Source: Betaproteobacteria bacterium
GTDB lineage: Bacteria; Pseudomonadota; Gammaproteobacteria; Burkholderiales; SG8-39
Reading direction: 5' to 3'
Assembly (NCBI GenBank): GCA_005888925.1
Contig: VBCP01000243.1
Span: forward strand, 1-7,532
DNA: 7,532 bases
Shown: positions 1 to 6,326 of the stretch, piece by piece
Layout of the letters: the number at the start of each line of letters is the position of its first letter
Position numbering within the stretch: the stretch's first letter is position 1
The notes under the pieces: model-generated
Databases searched by the model: none
The model's input: only the letters and a program-made list of their open reading frames with translations
Told to the model about the DNA's origin: nothing
Made by a program: the position numbers and the translations under genes

Positions 1-2
1 AG

Positions 3-431
3 AACGGAAAATTCAGTCAAGCCGCCAAATCTTTCAAATCGGGCGCGCGTGAACCGGAGAGAGTTCGCGTGTATGAAAAGATCCGCACGGGTATTTGGTC
101 GTACAACGGTGTTTTCCACTTGATAGATGCATGCAGGGAGAGGGATCAATTTCGCGAGGTCTTCAAATTCCGATTGATTGCCGTTGAAGGAGATGAGGAT
201 TTCGCTCTACCTCCAGAGAAAAATATTCAGCGCCGGCGAATAATCCCATCTGCGGTGAAAATTGCCGTATGGAAACGCGATGGAGGAAAGTGCGTCGTAT
301 GCGGTGCCGGCGATGAACTTCATTTCGACCATGACCTTCCATGGTCGAAGGGCGGTACCTCAATTACCGAACACAACGTTCAACTGCTCTGTGCTCGGCA
401 TACTCTGGAAAAAAGAGCTCGCATAGTCTGA
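3..431 (+). CDS. HNH endonuclease, C-terminal part (5' end outside window)
   Basis: The frame is open from the first complete codon at base 3 to a TGA at 429-431, giving 142 residues. A GTG at base 69 could be taken as a start, but the 22 residues before it (NGKFSQAAKSFKSG...PERVR) read smoothly into the domain, so the true start is probably upstream of the window. The first half (RVYEKIRTGIWSYNGVFHL ... EVFKFRL) resembles the end of YDG/SRA-like modified-base recognition domains; that likeness is by eye. The second half is an HNH fold: CxxC (window-residues 97 and 100), the FDHDLPWSKGG block with His110, Asn125, then CxxH (130, 133). The cysteines and last histidine should hold a structural zinc, and His110 should be the metal-dependent catalytic base. 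After the final His most relatives known to me carry Asn (HNLEK), whereas this protein has Thr. The gene uses AT-richer codons (AGA, ATA, CGA, AAA) than its neighbours, which suggests acquisition by transfer. It converges on putA, whose ancestral stop lies 11 bp away. A defence or restriction role is plausible but not shown. Confident of HNH, unsure of the partner domain. Confidence 0.8.
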   Translation, partial: NGKFSQAAKSFKSGAREPERVRVYEKIRTGIWSYNGVFHLIDACRERDQFREVFKFRLIAVEGDEDFALPPEKNIQRRRIIPSAVKIAVWKRDGGKCVVCGAGDELHFDHDLPWSKGGTSITEHNVQLLCARHTLEKRARIV

Positions 432-442
432 TTCCTGCCGCG

Positions 443-562
443 CTAGTTCTTGCGCGGACCAGCTAGCAATTCGGTTACTCCGCCGATTGCGGCGGTGTTG
501 ATGGTCAGCGTACGTTCGGACGCAAATCTCAGCATGTAGTGCGGCCCGCCGGCCTTCGGGCC
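443..562 (-). pseudogene. putA: Out-of-frame remnant of the native PutA C-terminus
   Basis: Reading the minus strand from base 562 down, in a different frame from the annotated putA, gives GPKAGGPHYMLRFASERTLT followed by INTAAIGG and a short tail ending in PRKN. A TAG stop lies at 443-445. GPKAGGPHYL.RFA.ERT...NT.A.GG is the standard C-terminal signature of PutA, normally joined to RVGN by about 25 residues that include the conserved QPFGGEGLSGT segment. Here only two bases separate the RVGN codons (ending at 565 on the plus strand) from the GPKAGG codons (starting at 562). The missing DNA would be about 73 bp, a number congruent to 1 modulo 3, which explains the frame change. The block is not translated in frame unless the deletion is an assembly or sequencing error. 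Confidence 0.85.
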
Positions 563-3315
563 GTGTTGCCGACGCGCGTGGCGGCGACCACTTCGTCGGC
601 GAAGCTCTGGATGCGGCTATGGATTCCCAGCGTGAGGCCGAAGCCGGTGTCGCGCAGCCAGGCGAGCACCTTGGGCAGCTCGCTGCGGCGGTAGGTGCAG
701 ACGTGCAGCACCGGGCCGAACACCTCGGTGCGCGGCAGCGCCTCGAGCGGCAGCCGGAAGGCGATCGGCGGCACGAAATTGAAATGCTTCCGATCGGAAG
801 CATTCGCCGCAGTCCCAAGTGCAGGCGTATTGGCGCGCAATCGCTCGATGTGGGACACGAGCGCGGCTCGCGCGGCGGCGTCGATCACCGGCCCGATGTC
901 GGTGTCGGGCTCGGCGGGATCGCCCAGCTTCAGCTCGGCGAGCGCGCCGGCGAGGATCTGCAGGATGCGGGGCGCCACGCCTTCGTCGAGGAACAGGATG
1001 CGTTGCGCCGAGCAGCGCTGGCCCGCGCTCTGGAACGCCGAGATCACCGTGTCGTCGACCACCTGCTCGGGCAGCGCCGAGGAATCGACCAGCATCGCGT
1101 TGACGCCGCCGGTCTCGGCGATCAGCGGCACGATCGGGCCATCGCGCGCGGCGAGCGCGGCATTGATGCGCTTGGCGGTCTCGACCGAACCGGTGAAGGC
1201 GACGCCGGCGATGCGCGCATCGGCGACCAGCGGCGCGCCCACGGTGTCGCCGTCGCCGACGGCGCAGATCGCGGCGTCGGCCGGGACGCCGGCTTCGCGC
1301 AGGATCTCGATGGCGCGCAGGCCGACGCGCGGCGTCTGCTCGGCGGGCTTGGCGATCACGGTGTTGCCCGCGGCGAGCGCGGCGGCAACCTGGCCGGTGA
1401 AGATGGCGAGCGGAAAATTCCAGGGACTGATGCAGGCGAAGACGCCGCGGCCGTGCAGATGGAGCTCGTTCCTCTCGCCTGCGGGTCCCGCGAGCAGCGC
1501 CGGCGTGGCGAAGTGCTGCTTTGCTTGCAAGGCGTAGTAGCGGCAGAAGTCAGCCGCTTCCCGCACTTCGGCGACTGCGTCGGCGTAGGTGCGCCCGCCT
1601 TCGCGCACGATGAGCGAGACGAGCTCGGCGATGCGGCCTTCGAGCAGTTCTGCCGCGGCTTCCAGATGCTCCGCGCGCTTCACCGCCGGCGTTTGCGACC
1701 AGCTTTCGAATGCCCGCGCGGCGCGGGCGATGGCGGCGTGCAGCTCGCTCGTCGATGTGGCGGGGGCGGGCGCGAGCGCGCCATCGGTGGTGATCCGGCG
1801 ATGAAGGCTGTCGAGCACATCGCGGCGTGAGAGATCCAGTCCCAGGGAGTTCAGGCGGTCCGGGTAGAGGTCGCGCGGCAGCGGGATGCGCTCGTCGGGA
1901 ACATACGGCTCCGGCAGCTGCGCCAGCGGATCGGCGACGAGGCGCTCGAGCGGCACGTCCGGGTCCGCGATCTGGTGCACGAAGGAGGTGTTGGCGCCGT
2001 TCTCGAGCATGCGGCGCACGAGGTACGGCAGCAGGTCGGTGAAGTTGCCGACCGGCGCATACATGCGCACCGTGACCTTGCGCTCCGCGAGCAGTGCTTC
2101 GTAGAGGGCGTCACCCATACCCACGAGCTTCTGGAACTCGAATTCGCGTCCCTTTGCCAGCTCGAGAATGGTGGCGACCGTGCGGCAGTTGTGGGTCGCG
2201 AATGCCGGATAGATGGCCTCCGGTGCCTGCAACAGGGTGGTGGCGCAGGCGACATATGAGAGGTCAGTCACCGCCTTGCGGGTGAATACCGGGTAGTCGG
2301 GCATGCCGAGCTGCTGGGCGCGCTTCACCTCGCTGTCCCAGTACGCGCCTTTGACGAGGCGGATCGGCAGCCGGCGGCGCGCCCGGCGCCCGAGCGCGAC
2401 CAGCCACTCGCACACCGGCAGCGCGCGCTTCTGATAGGCCTGCACCGCGAGGCCGGGGGTGAAGTCCTGCGCGAGCGCGGCGTGCAGGTCGAGCGTGAGC
2501 TCGAGGCGCTCGGATTCCTCGGCGTCGATGGTGAAACCGACGCCGCGCTCGGTGGCGAGGCGCGCCAGCGCCTGCAACCGGGGAAGCAATTCGCCGAGAA
2601 CGCGGGAGCGCTTGGCCTCTTCGAAACGCGGGTGCAACGCGGAAAGCTTGATGGAGATGGTGTCGGGAGCGCGCGCGTGCTGGATGGCGTGGGCGTAGAG
2701 CTCCATGTAATGCGCCGCGTCGGCGGCGGTGCGCGCCGCTTCACCGAGCATGTCGTAGGAGTGCACGTACGGTGCGCGCTCCGCGCCGCGGCGCACCGCG
2801 TCCTCGATGGTCTCGGCGAGCACGAACTGCTCGGCGAGGATGCGCATCGCCTGGCGCACTGCGGCGCGCACCACCGGCTCGCCGAGGCGCGCGACGATGT
2901 GCTTGAGCGGCGAGGGCTCGTCGTGCCAGCGCGCGAGCTTGCCGGTGAGGAGCAGCGCCCAGTCGGCGGCGCTGGCGAGGAGCCGGTCGTCGCTGCTCGG
3001 CGCCCAGTCGCCCTGCGAAAATTTTTCCCGAAGGAGGGAATCCGCCGTCGCCGCGTCGGGGATGCGAAGCAGGGCCTCCGCGACGCACATCAGGGCGACG
3101 CCTTCGGGCGTCGACAGGCCGTAATGCCGCAGGAAGGATTCGGCGCTGAGCGGCCCCGGCGGGGTGGCGCGCACGCGCTGCGCAAGGCGCAGCGCGGTCG
3201 CTTCGATGGCGGCTCCGCCCTTCGGCTGCAGCGCGCGCAGCCGCGCTACCGCCTCGGCTTCGGGCATGCGGTGGTGGCGCCGAATGTCGGCGAGCGCCTC
3301 GGGCAATATAATCAC
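529..3315 (-). CDS. putA: Bifunctional proline dehydrogenase / L-glutamate gamma-semialdehyde dehydrogenase (PutA), C-terminally frameshifted
   Basis: PutA oxidises proline to P5C with FAD, passes electrons to quinone, then oxidises glutamate semialdehyde to glutamate with NAD+. Numbering is from the GTG at 3315. The FAD-binding PRODH barrel spans about residues 180-455: SYDMLGEAARTA, SIKLSALHPR with Lys223, TIDAEES with Asp264, and the RRMLENGANTSF block with Arg434-Arg435. The aldehyde dehydrogenase half starts near 525: SPWNFP with Asn633, KPAEQTP with Lys656, the general base Glu734 in AETGG, the nucleophile Cys768 in GQRCSA, and EVFGPVLHV. There is no N-terminal ribbon-helix-helix DNA-binding domain, so this is a minimal-type enzyme and not a self-regulating one. 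After Asn917 (RVGN) the frame leaves the family pattern, adds 11 unrelated residues and stops at 529, giving 928 residues where about 981 are expected. The start is GTG with AGGA nine bases upstream. TTG at 3306 (preceded by GGTGAT) and ATG at 3267 are alternatives. An upstream extension to 3468 is rejected because it runs into aacS. Confidence 0.9.
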   Translation of the reverse strand: MIILPEALADIRRHHRMPEAEAVARLRALQPKGGAAIEATALRLAQRVRATPPGPLSAESFLRHYGLSTPEGVALMCVAEALLRIPDAATADSLLREKFSQGDWAPSSDDRLLASAADWALLLTGKLARWHDEPSPLKHIVARLGEPVVRAAVRQAMRILAEQFVLAETIEDAVRRGAERAPYVHSYDMLGEAARTAADAAHYMELYAHAIQHARAPDTISIKLSALHPRFEEAKRSRVLGELLPRLQALARLATERGVGFTIDAEESERLELTLDLHAALAQDFTPGLAVQAYQKRALPVCEWLVALGRRARRRLPIRLVKGAYWDSEVKRAQQLGMPDYPVFTRKAVTDLSYVACATTLLQAPEAIYPAFATHNCRTVATILELAKGREFEFQKLVGMGDALYEALLAERKVTVRMYAPVGNFTDLLPYLVRRMLENGANTSFVHQIADPDVPLERLVADPLAQLPEPYVPDERIPLPRDLYPDRLNSLGLDLSRRDVLDSLHRRITTDGALAPAPATSTSELHAAIARAARAFESWSQTPAVKRAEHLEAAAELLEGRIAELVSLIVREGGRTYADAVAEVREAADFCRYYALQAKQHFATPALLAGPAGERNELHLHGRGVFACISPWNFPLAIFTGQVAAALAAGNTVIAKPAEQTPRVGLRAIEILREAGVPADAAICAVGDGDTVGAPLVADARIAGVAFTGSVETAKRINAALAARDGPIVPLIAETGGVNAMLVDSSALPEQVVDDTVISAFQSAGQRCSAQRILFLDEGVAPRILQILAGALAELKLGDPAEPDTDIGPVIDAAARAALVSHIERLRANTPALGTAANASDRKHFNFVPPIAFRLPLEALPRTEVFGPVLHVCTYRRSELPKVLAWLRDTGFGLTLGIHSRIQSFADEVVAATRVGNTARRPAGRTTC
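550..563. repeat. Short inverted repeat with TTCG loop at the putA deletion junction
   Basis: CGGCC (550-554), TTCG (555-558), GGCCG (559-563): a perfect 5-bp GC stem closed by a C(TTCG)G tetraloop, an unusually stable small hairpin type when transcribed from the plus strand. Most of it comes from the conserved Gly-Pro-Lys-Ala-Gly codons, but its outer base pair includes base 563, which lies exactly at the deletion junction. There is no T-run, so it is not a terminator. Confidence 0.6.
783..804. repeat. Perfect 22-bp palindrome within putA
   Basis: Bases 783-793 (AATGCTTCCGA) and 794-804 (TCGGAAGCATT) are exact reverse complements with no spacer. The symmetry breaks at the next pair outward (782/805). 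It lies in the poorly conserved stretch of the aldehyde dehydrogenase half between DIGPVID and FVPPIAF, encoding about residues 838-844 (NASDRKH). It is AT-richer than the surrounding sequence. It could be a protein-binding site, a cruciform former or chance. Confidence 0.85.
3307..3312 (+). promoter_or_regulatory. Candidate -10 box (TATAAT) for aacS
   Basis: An exact TATAAT sits 28 bp upstream of the aacS ATG in otherwise GC-rich DNA. No good -35 is visible 16-18 bp upstream. Transcription would begin near 3319, leaving a leader of about 22 nt that contains a GGAAG ribosome-binding site at 3332-3336. The box overlaps the first codons of putA on the other strand, so transcription of the two genes may interfere. 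Confidence 0.5.
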
Positions 3316-3340
3316 CGGGCAAAATCCTAGCGGAAGACCG

Positions 3341-5332
3341 ATGGCGGCATCATCCCCACCCGCATCTAAACCCAAGGTTCTCTGGCAGCCGGGCGAGCGC
3401 GCCATCGAAGAGGCGCAGCTCACGCAGTTCGCGCGCCAGGTGATCCGCAAGCGCCGGCTCGAGGTCAACAGCTATCCCGAGTTCTACCGCTGGTCGGTCG
3501 ACAACCCCGAGGAGTTCTGGTCCGACGCCTGGGAGTCCTGCGGCGTCATCGCCGCGCGCAAGGGCGGGACGGTGCTCGCGGAGGGCGACAAGATGCCGGG
3601 CGCGCACTGGTTCCCCGAGGCGCGCCTCAACCTCGCGCAGAACCTGCTGCGCCGCGGCGACCGCGGCGATGCGTTCGTGCTCTGGGACGAGACCGGCTTC
3701 AAGCGGCGCGTCAGCTACTCCGATCTCACGAGCGACGTCTCGCGCGCCGCGCAGGCGCTCGCGGCGCTCGGCTTGCGCGCCGGCGACCGCGTGGCGGCGT
3801 TCATTCCCAACATTCCCGAGGCGGGCATGCTGGCGCTCGCCGCGCTGTCGCACGGCATCGTCTGGTCGTCGTGCTCCCCGGATTTCGGCGTCGAGGGTGT
3901 GCTCGAGCGCTTCGAGCAGATCGAGCCGAAAGTGCTGTTCTGCGCGGACGGCTACCACTACAACGGCGAGCGCCACGATTCGCTCGAGCGGGTGCGGGCC
4001 ATCGCCGAAAAATTGCCGACGCTGCGCAAGGTCGTGGTGGTGCCGCAGCTCGATCCGCGCGTGGATGTCTCCGACATTCCCAAGGCGGTGACGCTCGGCG
4101 AATGGCTGCGCCGCTACCAGCCGGCCGACATCGCCTTTGCGCAGCTGCCTTTCGAGCATCCGGTGTTCATCCTGTTCAGCTCGGGCACCACCGGCAAGCC
4201 GAAGTGCATCGTGCACGGCGCCGGCGGCACGCTGCTGCAGAGCCTGAAGACCTTCAAGCTGCATTTCGATGCGCGTCCCGGCGACCGCTTCTTCTATTAC
4301 TGCACGACCAACTGGGTGGTGTGGAACGTGCTCTTCATGGGCCTCGCCGCCGAGGCGAGCCTGATGCTCTACGACGGCTCGCCCTTCGCGAAGGGCGGTC
4401 GCATCCTCTTCGACTATGCCGAGAAGGAGCGCTTCACGCACTTCGGCACCTCGGCCAAGTTCATCGACGCCTGCGCCAAGCGCGACCTGCGGCCGGCCGA
4501 CACGCACGATCTCGCCGCGCTGCGCATGGTGATCTCGACCGGCTCGCCGCTGGTCGCCGAGAGCTACGACTACGTCTACGACGCCTGGAAAAAGGATGTG
4601 TGCCTGTCGTCGATCTCCGGCGGCACCGACATCATGGGCGCCTTCGCCGACGCGAATGCGGTGCTGCCGGTGTATCGCGGCGAGATGCAGTGCCGCTCGC
4701 TCGGCATGGCGATCGACGTGTTCGACGAAAAGGGACAGCCGATCGTCAATCGCAAGGGGGAGCTGGTCTGCACCAAGCCGTTCCCCTCGATGCCGCTCGG
4801 ATTCTGGAACGACCGCGGCGGCGAGCGCTACCACGCCGCGTATTTCGCCAAGTACCCGAACGTGTGGTGCCACGGCGACTGGTCGGAGCTCACCGAGCGC
4901 GGCACGATGATCGTCTACGGCCGCTCGGATGCGACGCTCAATCCGGGCGGCGTGCGCATCGGCACCGCCGAGATCTACCGCGTGGTCGAGCGCATCGACG
5001 AGGTGGAGGAGTCGGTGGCGATCGGCCAGCTCTGGCCGCCCGACAACCCGACCGACACGCGCGTGGTGCTCTTCGTCAAGCTGCGGCCGGGCTACTCGCT
5101 CGACCAGCACCTCGAGGACCGCATCCGCGCGGAGATCAAGCGGCAGGCCTCGCCGCGGCACGTGCCGGCGCGCATCGTGCAGGTGCCCGATATCCCGCGC
5201 ACCAAGAACGGCAAGGTGGTGGAGCTCGCCGTGAAAGCCGTGGTGCACGGCATGCCGGTGCCGAACACCGACGCGCTCGCCAATCCGGAAGCGCTGGACT
5301 ACTTCGAGAACGTCGCGGAGCTCGCGACCTAG
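3341..5332 (+). CDS. aacS: Acetoacetyl-CoA synthetase (acetoacetate--CoA ligase)
   Basis: This enzyme activates acetoacetate to acetoacetyl-CoA with ATP and CoA (EC 6.2.1.16) in the cytoplasm, through an acyl-adenylate. It is 663 residues, normal for the family. The order is: an N-terminal acetyl-CoA synthetase-like domain (YPEFYRWSVDNPEEFWSDAW, about residues 45-65); the ATP P-loop-like motif SSGTTGKPK near 280; TTNWVVWNVLFMGLA; SISGGTDIMGAF followed by PVYRGEMQCRSLGM, the pattern that separates AacS from acetyl-CoA synthetases; the hinge region HGDWSELTERGTMIVYGRSDATLNPGGVRIG; and the catalytic lysine Lys625 in PRTKNGK. The ATG at 3341 is chosen because GGAAG lies five bases before it and the protein N-terminus starts there; the open frame upstream to 3164 is antisense to putA. 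It faces the CBS operon, with only two bases between stop codons. The 3-hydroxybutyrate dehydrogenase nearby produces its substrate, which supports AacS over other acyl-CoA ligases. Confidence 0.95.
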   Translation: MAASSPPASKPKVLWQPGERAIEEAQLTQFARQVIRKRRLEVNSYPEFYRWSVDNPEEFWSDAWESCGVIAARKGGTVLAEGDKMPGAHWFPEARLNLAQNLLRRGDRGDAFVLWDETGFKRRVSYSDLTSDVSRAAQALAALGLRAGDRVAAFIPNIPEAGMLALAALSHGIVWSSCSPDFGVEGVLERFEQIEPKVLFCADGYHYNGERHDSLERVRAIAEKLPTLRKVVVVPQLDPRVDVSDIPKAVTLGEWLRRYQPADIAFAQLPFEHPVFILFSSGTTGKPKCIVHGAGGTLLQSLKTFKLHFDARPGDRFFYYCTTNWVVWNVLFMGLAAEASLMLYDGSPFAKGGRILFDYAEKERFTHFGTSAKFIDACAKRDLRPADTHDLAALRMVISTGSPLVAESYDYVYDAWKKDVCLSSISGGTDIMGAFADANAVLPVYRGEMQCRSLGMAIDVFDEKGQPIVNRKGELVCTKPFPSMPLGFWNDRGGERYHAAYFAKYPNVWCHGDWSELTERGTMIVYGRSDATLNPGGVRIGTAEIYRVVERIDEVEESVAIGQLWPPDNPTDTRVVLFVKLRPGYSLDQHLEDRIRAEIKRQASPRHVPARIVQVPDIPRTKNGKVVELAVKAVVHGMPVPNTDALANPEALDYFENVAELAT

Positions 5333-5334
5333 CC

Positions 5335-5763
5335 TTACGACGCGATGTACGACCGCAGCGCCTGCGCCTCTTGCGCGGTCTCCTCCAGCTTGATCTTGAC
5401 CAGATCGCCGATCGACACCAGCCCGAGCAGCTTGCCGTCCTCGACTACCGGCAAATGGCGGAAGCGGCGCTCGGTCATTAGCCCCAGCGCTTCGTCGACC
5501 GGCATCGACAGCCGGCCGACGACCAGGCTGCAGGTCATCCGCGCCTCGACCGGCAGTCGATCGAAGTCGCGGTCGCCGTCGGCGTACAGCCGCACCATGT
5601 CGCGCTCGGTAAAGATGCCGACCGGGCAGCCCTCGGCGTCGGGCACCAGCACCGCGCCGACCTTCTCGGCGTGCATGGTGCGGATCGCGTCGGCGACGCT
5701 CGACTTGGCCGACACCGTGACCAGACGGCGGCCCTTGGCCGCCAATACGTCCTCGAGCTTCAT
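5335..5763 (-). CDS. CBS-pair domain protein (second gene of operon)
   Basis: A 142-residue cytoplasmic protein made almost wholly of one Bateman module (two CBS domains). CBS1 is about residues 10-65, with SSVADAIRTMHAEKVGAVLV and GIFTERDMVR. CBS2 is about 75-130, with SMPVDEALGLMTERRFRHLPVVEDGKLLGLVSIGDLV. Such pairs usually dimerise and bind adenosine-containing ligands (AMP, ATP, SAM), but no effector domain is attached, so the target is unknown. The short C-terminal tail (KLEETAQEAQALRSYIAS) looks helical. The start is ATG at 5763 with GGGAGG (5769-5774 on the plus strand) five bases upstream. It follows the other CBS gene by 28 bp and shares GIFTERD and FRH(L/V)PVV with it, so the two probably arose by duplication and are co-transcribed. 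Confidence 0.9.
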   Translation of the reverse strand: MKLEDVLAAKGRRLVTVSAKSSVADAIRTMHAEKVGAVLVPDAEGCPVGIFTERDMVRLYADGDRDFDRLPVEARMTCSLVVGRLSMPVDEALGLMTERRFRHLPVVEDGKLLGLVSIGDLVKIKLEETAQEAQALRSYIAS

Positions 5764-5791
5764 CGGCGCCTCCCGCGTTGTTGCGGCAAGC

Positions 5792-6226
5792 TTAGCCCAG
5801 GATCTCGCCGATGTGGTTGCGGGTGTCGAGGTCCGAGATGAATTGCCGCAGATCGGGTCCGAGCGCGTCGCGAGCCGACACCATGCCGACCGGCCGCGCG
5901 TCCTTGACCACCGGAACGTGCCGGAAGCCGCCTTCGTACATAAGGTGAAGCGCGTGCCCGAAGGGCCGCTCGGGGTCGATGGTGCGCGGGTTCGACGTCA
6001 TCACCTCGGCGACTCGCGTCGCCTTGGGGTCGCGTCCTTCCGCAATGACGCGGAACAGTGCATCGCGTTCGGTGAAGATTCCCGCGAGGCGGTCATGGTC
6101 GACGATCAGGATCGCACCGATACGGTGGCGCTTCATGAGCTGCGCTGCCGCTAGCACCGTGATGTCGCTATTCGCGGTGACGGGCCTCTGATCCTCGATG
6201 ATGCTGCGAATGGGCCGGTCGGGCAT
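5792..6226 (-). CDS. CBS-pair domain protein (first gene of operon)
   Basis: A 144-residue stand-alone Bateman module. CBS1 covers about residues 10-65 (SDITVLAAAQLMKRHRIGAILIV, then LAGIFTERDALFRVI). CBS2 covers about 75-130 (VMTSNPRTIDPERPFGHALHLM, then GGFRHVPVVKDARPVGMVSARDAL). The family senses adenine-nucleotide ligands, but with no fused enzyme or channel the partner cannot be named. The ATG at 6226 is supported by a very strong Shine-Dalgarno sequence, AGGAGGTG, four bases upstream. It is the promoter-proximal gene of the two-CBS operon and is divergent from the hydroxybutyrate dehydrogenase, sharing a 100-bp intergenic region with it. Position between two ketone-body genes suggests, but does not prove, a link to that pathway. 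Confidence 0.9.
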   Translation of the reverse strand: MPDRPIRSIIEDQRPVTANSDITVLAAAQLMKRHRIGAILIVDHDRLAGIFTERDALFRVIAEGRDPKATRVAEVMTSNPRTIDPERPFGHALHLMYEGGFRHVPVVKDARPVGMVSARDALGPDLRQFISDLDTRNHIGEILG

Positions 6227-6230
6227 GGGA

Positions 6231-6238
6231 CACCTCCT
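6231..6238 (-). promoter_or_regulatory. Strong Shine-Dalgarno site of the CBS operon
   Basis: On the minus strand this reads AGGAGGTG, an eight-base match to the 16S rRNA anti-Shine-Dalgarno, four bases from the ATG at 6226. It is the strongest ribosome-binding site in the window and fixes that start. High translation of a small CBS protein is implied. Confidence 0.8.
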
Positions 6239-6267
6239 CGGAAAAACAAATCTACTCTCAACCGGCC

Positions 6268-6301
6268 TTATTGCAGCGCAAATTCTTTATTGCATTGCAA
6301 A
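6268..6301. promoter_or_regulatory. Tandem operator-like repeat between CBS operon and bdhA
   Basis: Two 15-bp copies, TTATTGCAGCGCAAA (6268-6282) and TTATTGCATTGCAAA (6287-6301), match at 13 of 15 positions and are spaced 19 bp start to start, close to two helical turns. Each contains an inverted repeat: TTGC-AGC-GCAA and TTGCA-T-TGCAA. This is the form expected of two dimeric regulator sites on one DNA face. The second copy ends 25 bp before the bdhA ATG and could cover a weak -35 (TTGCAT 6290-6295) paired with TAACAT (6313-6318). TGC/GCA-type inverted repeats are known for PhaR, the PHB-responsive repressor; assignment to PhaR is inference. Confidence 0.6.
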
Positions 6302-6326
6302 AGCTGCCTTCATAACATTCGAGGCA

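Noticed and set aside
441..466. CTAG-containing repeats as a possible terminator between putA and the HNH gene
   Set aside because: The best pairing is four or five bases with no T-run; it also lies in the ancestral putA coding tail.
1101..1125. Val in place of another residue in the PutA AETGG-x-NAM motif (AETGGVNAM) as a possible inactivating change
   Set aside because: The position varies among PutA proteins known to me, while the catalytic Glu and Cys are both present.
619..1830. 403-residue open frame on the plus strand, and a 280-residue one at 695-1537
   Set aside because: Both are antisense to putA catalytic motifs; composition is typical of shadow frames.
3316..3468. Extension of putA upstream to 3468
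   Set aside because: The added residues are antisense to the conserved AacS N-terminus and do not resemble any PutA start.
3350..5248. 632-residue open frame on the minus strand
   Set aside because: It is fully antisense to aacS, rich in His, Arg and Ala as expected from a GC-rich shadow frame, and has no recognisable domain.
3871..5481. 536-residue plus-strand frame overlapping aacS and the CBS gene
   Set aside because: Arg/Ala-rich off-frame reading of aacS; the true frame carries all AacS motifs.
6198..6326. Extension of the hydroxybutyrate dehydrogenase upstream to 6198
   Set aside because: It would cover the CBS start and the operator-like repeats; the family normally starts a few residues before the RGKVAVITG strand.
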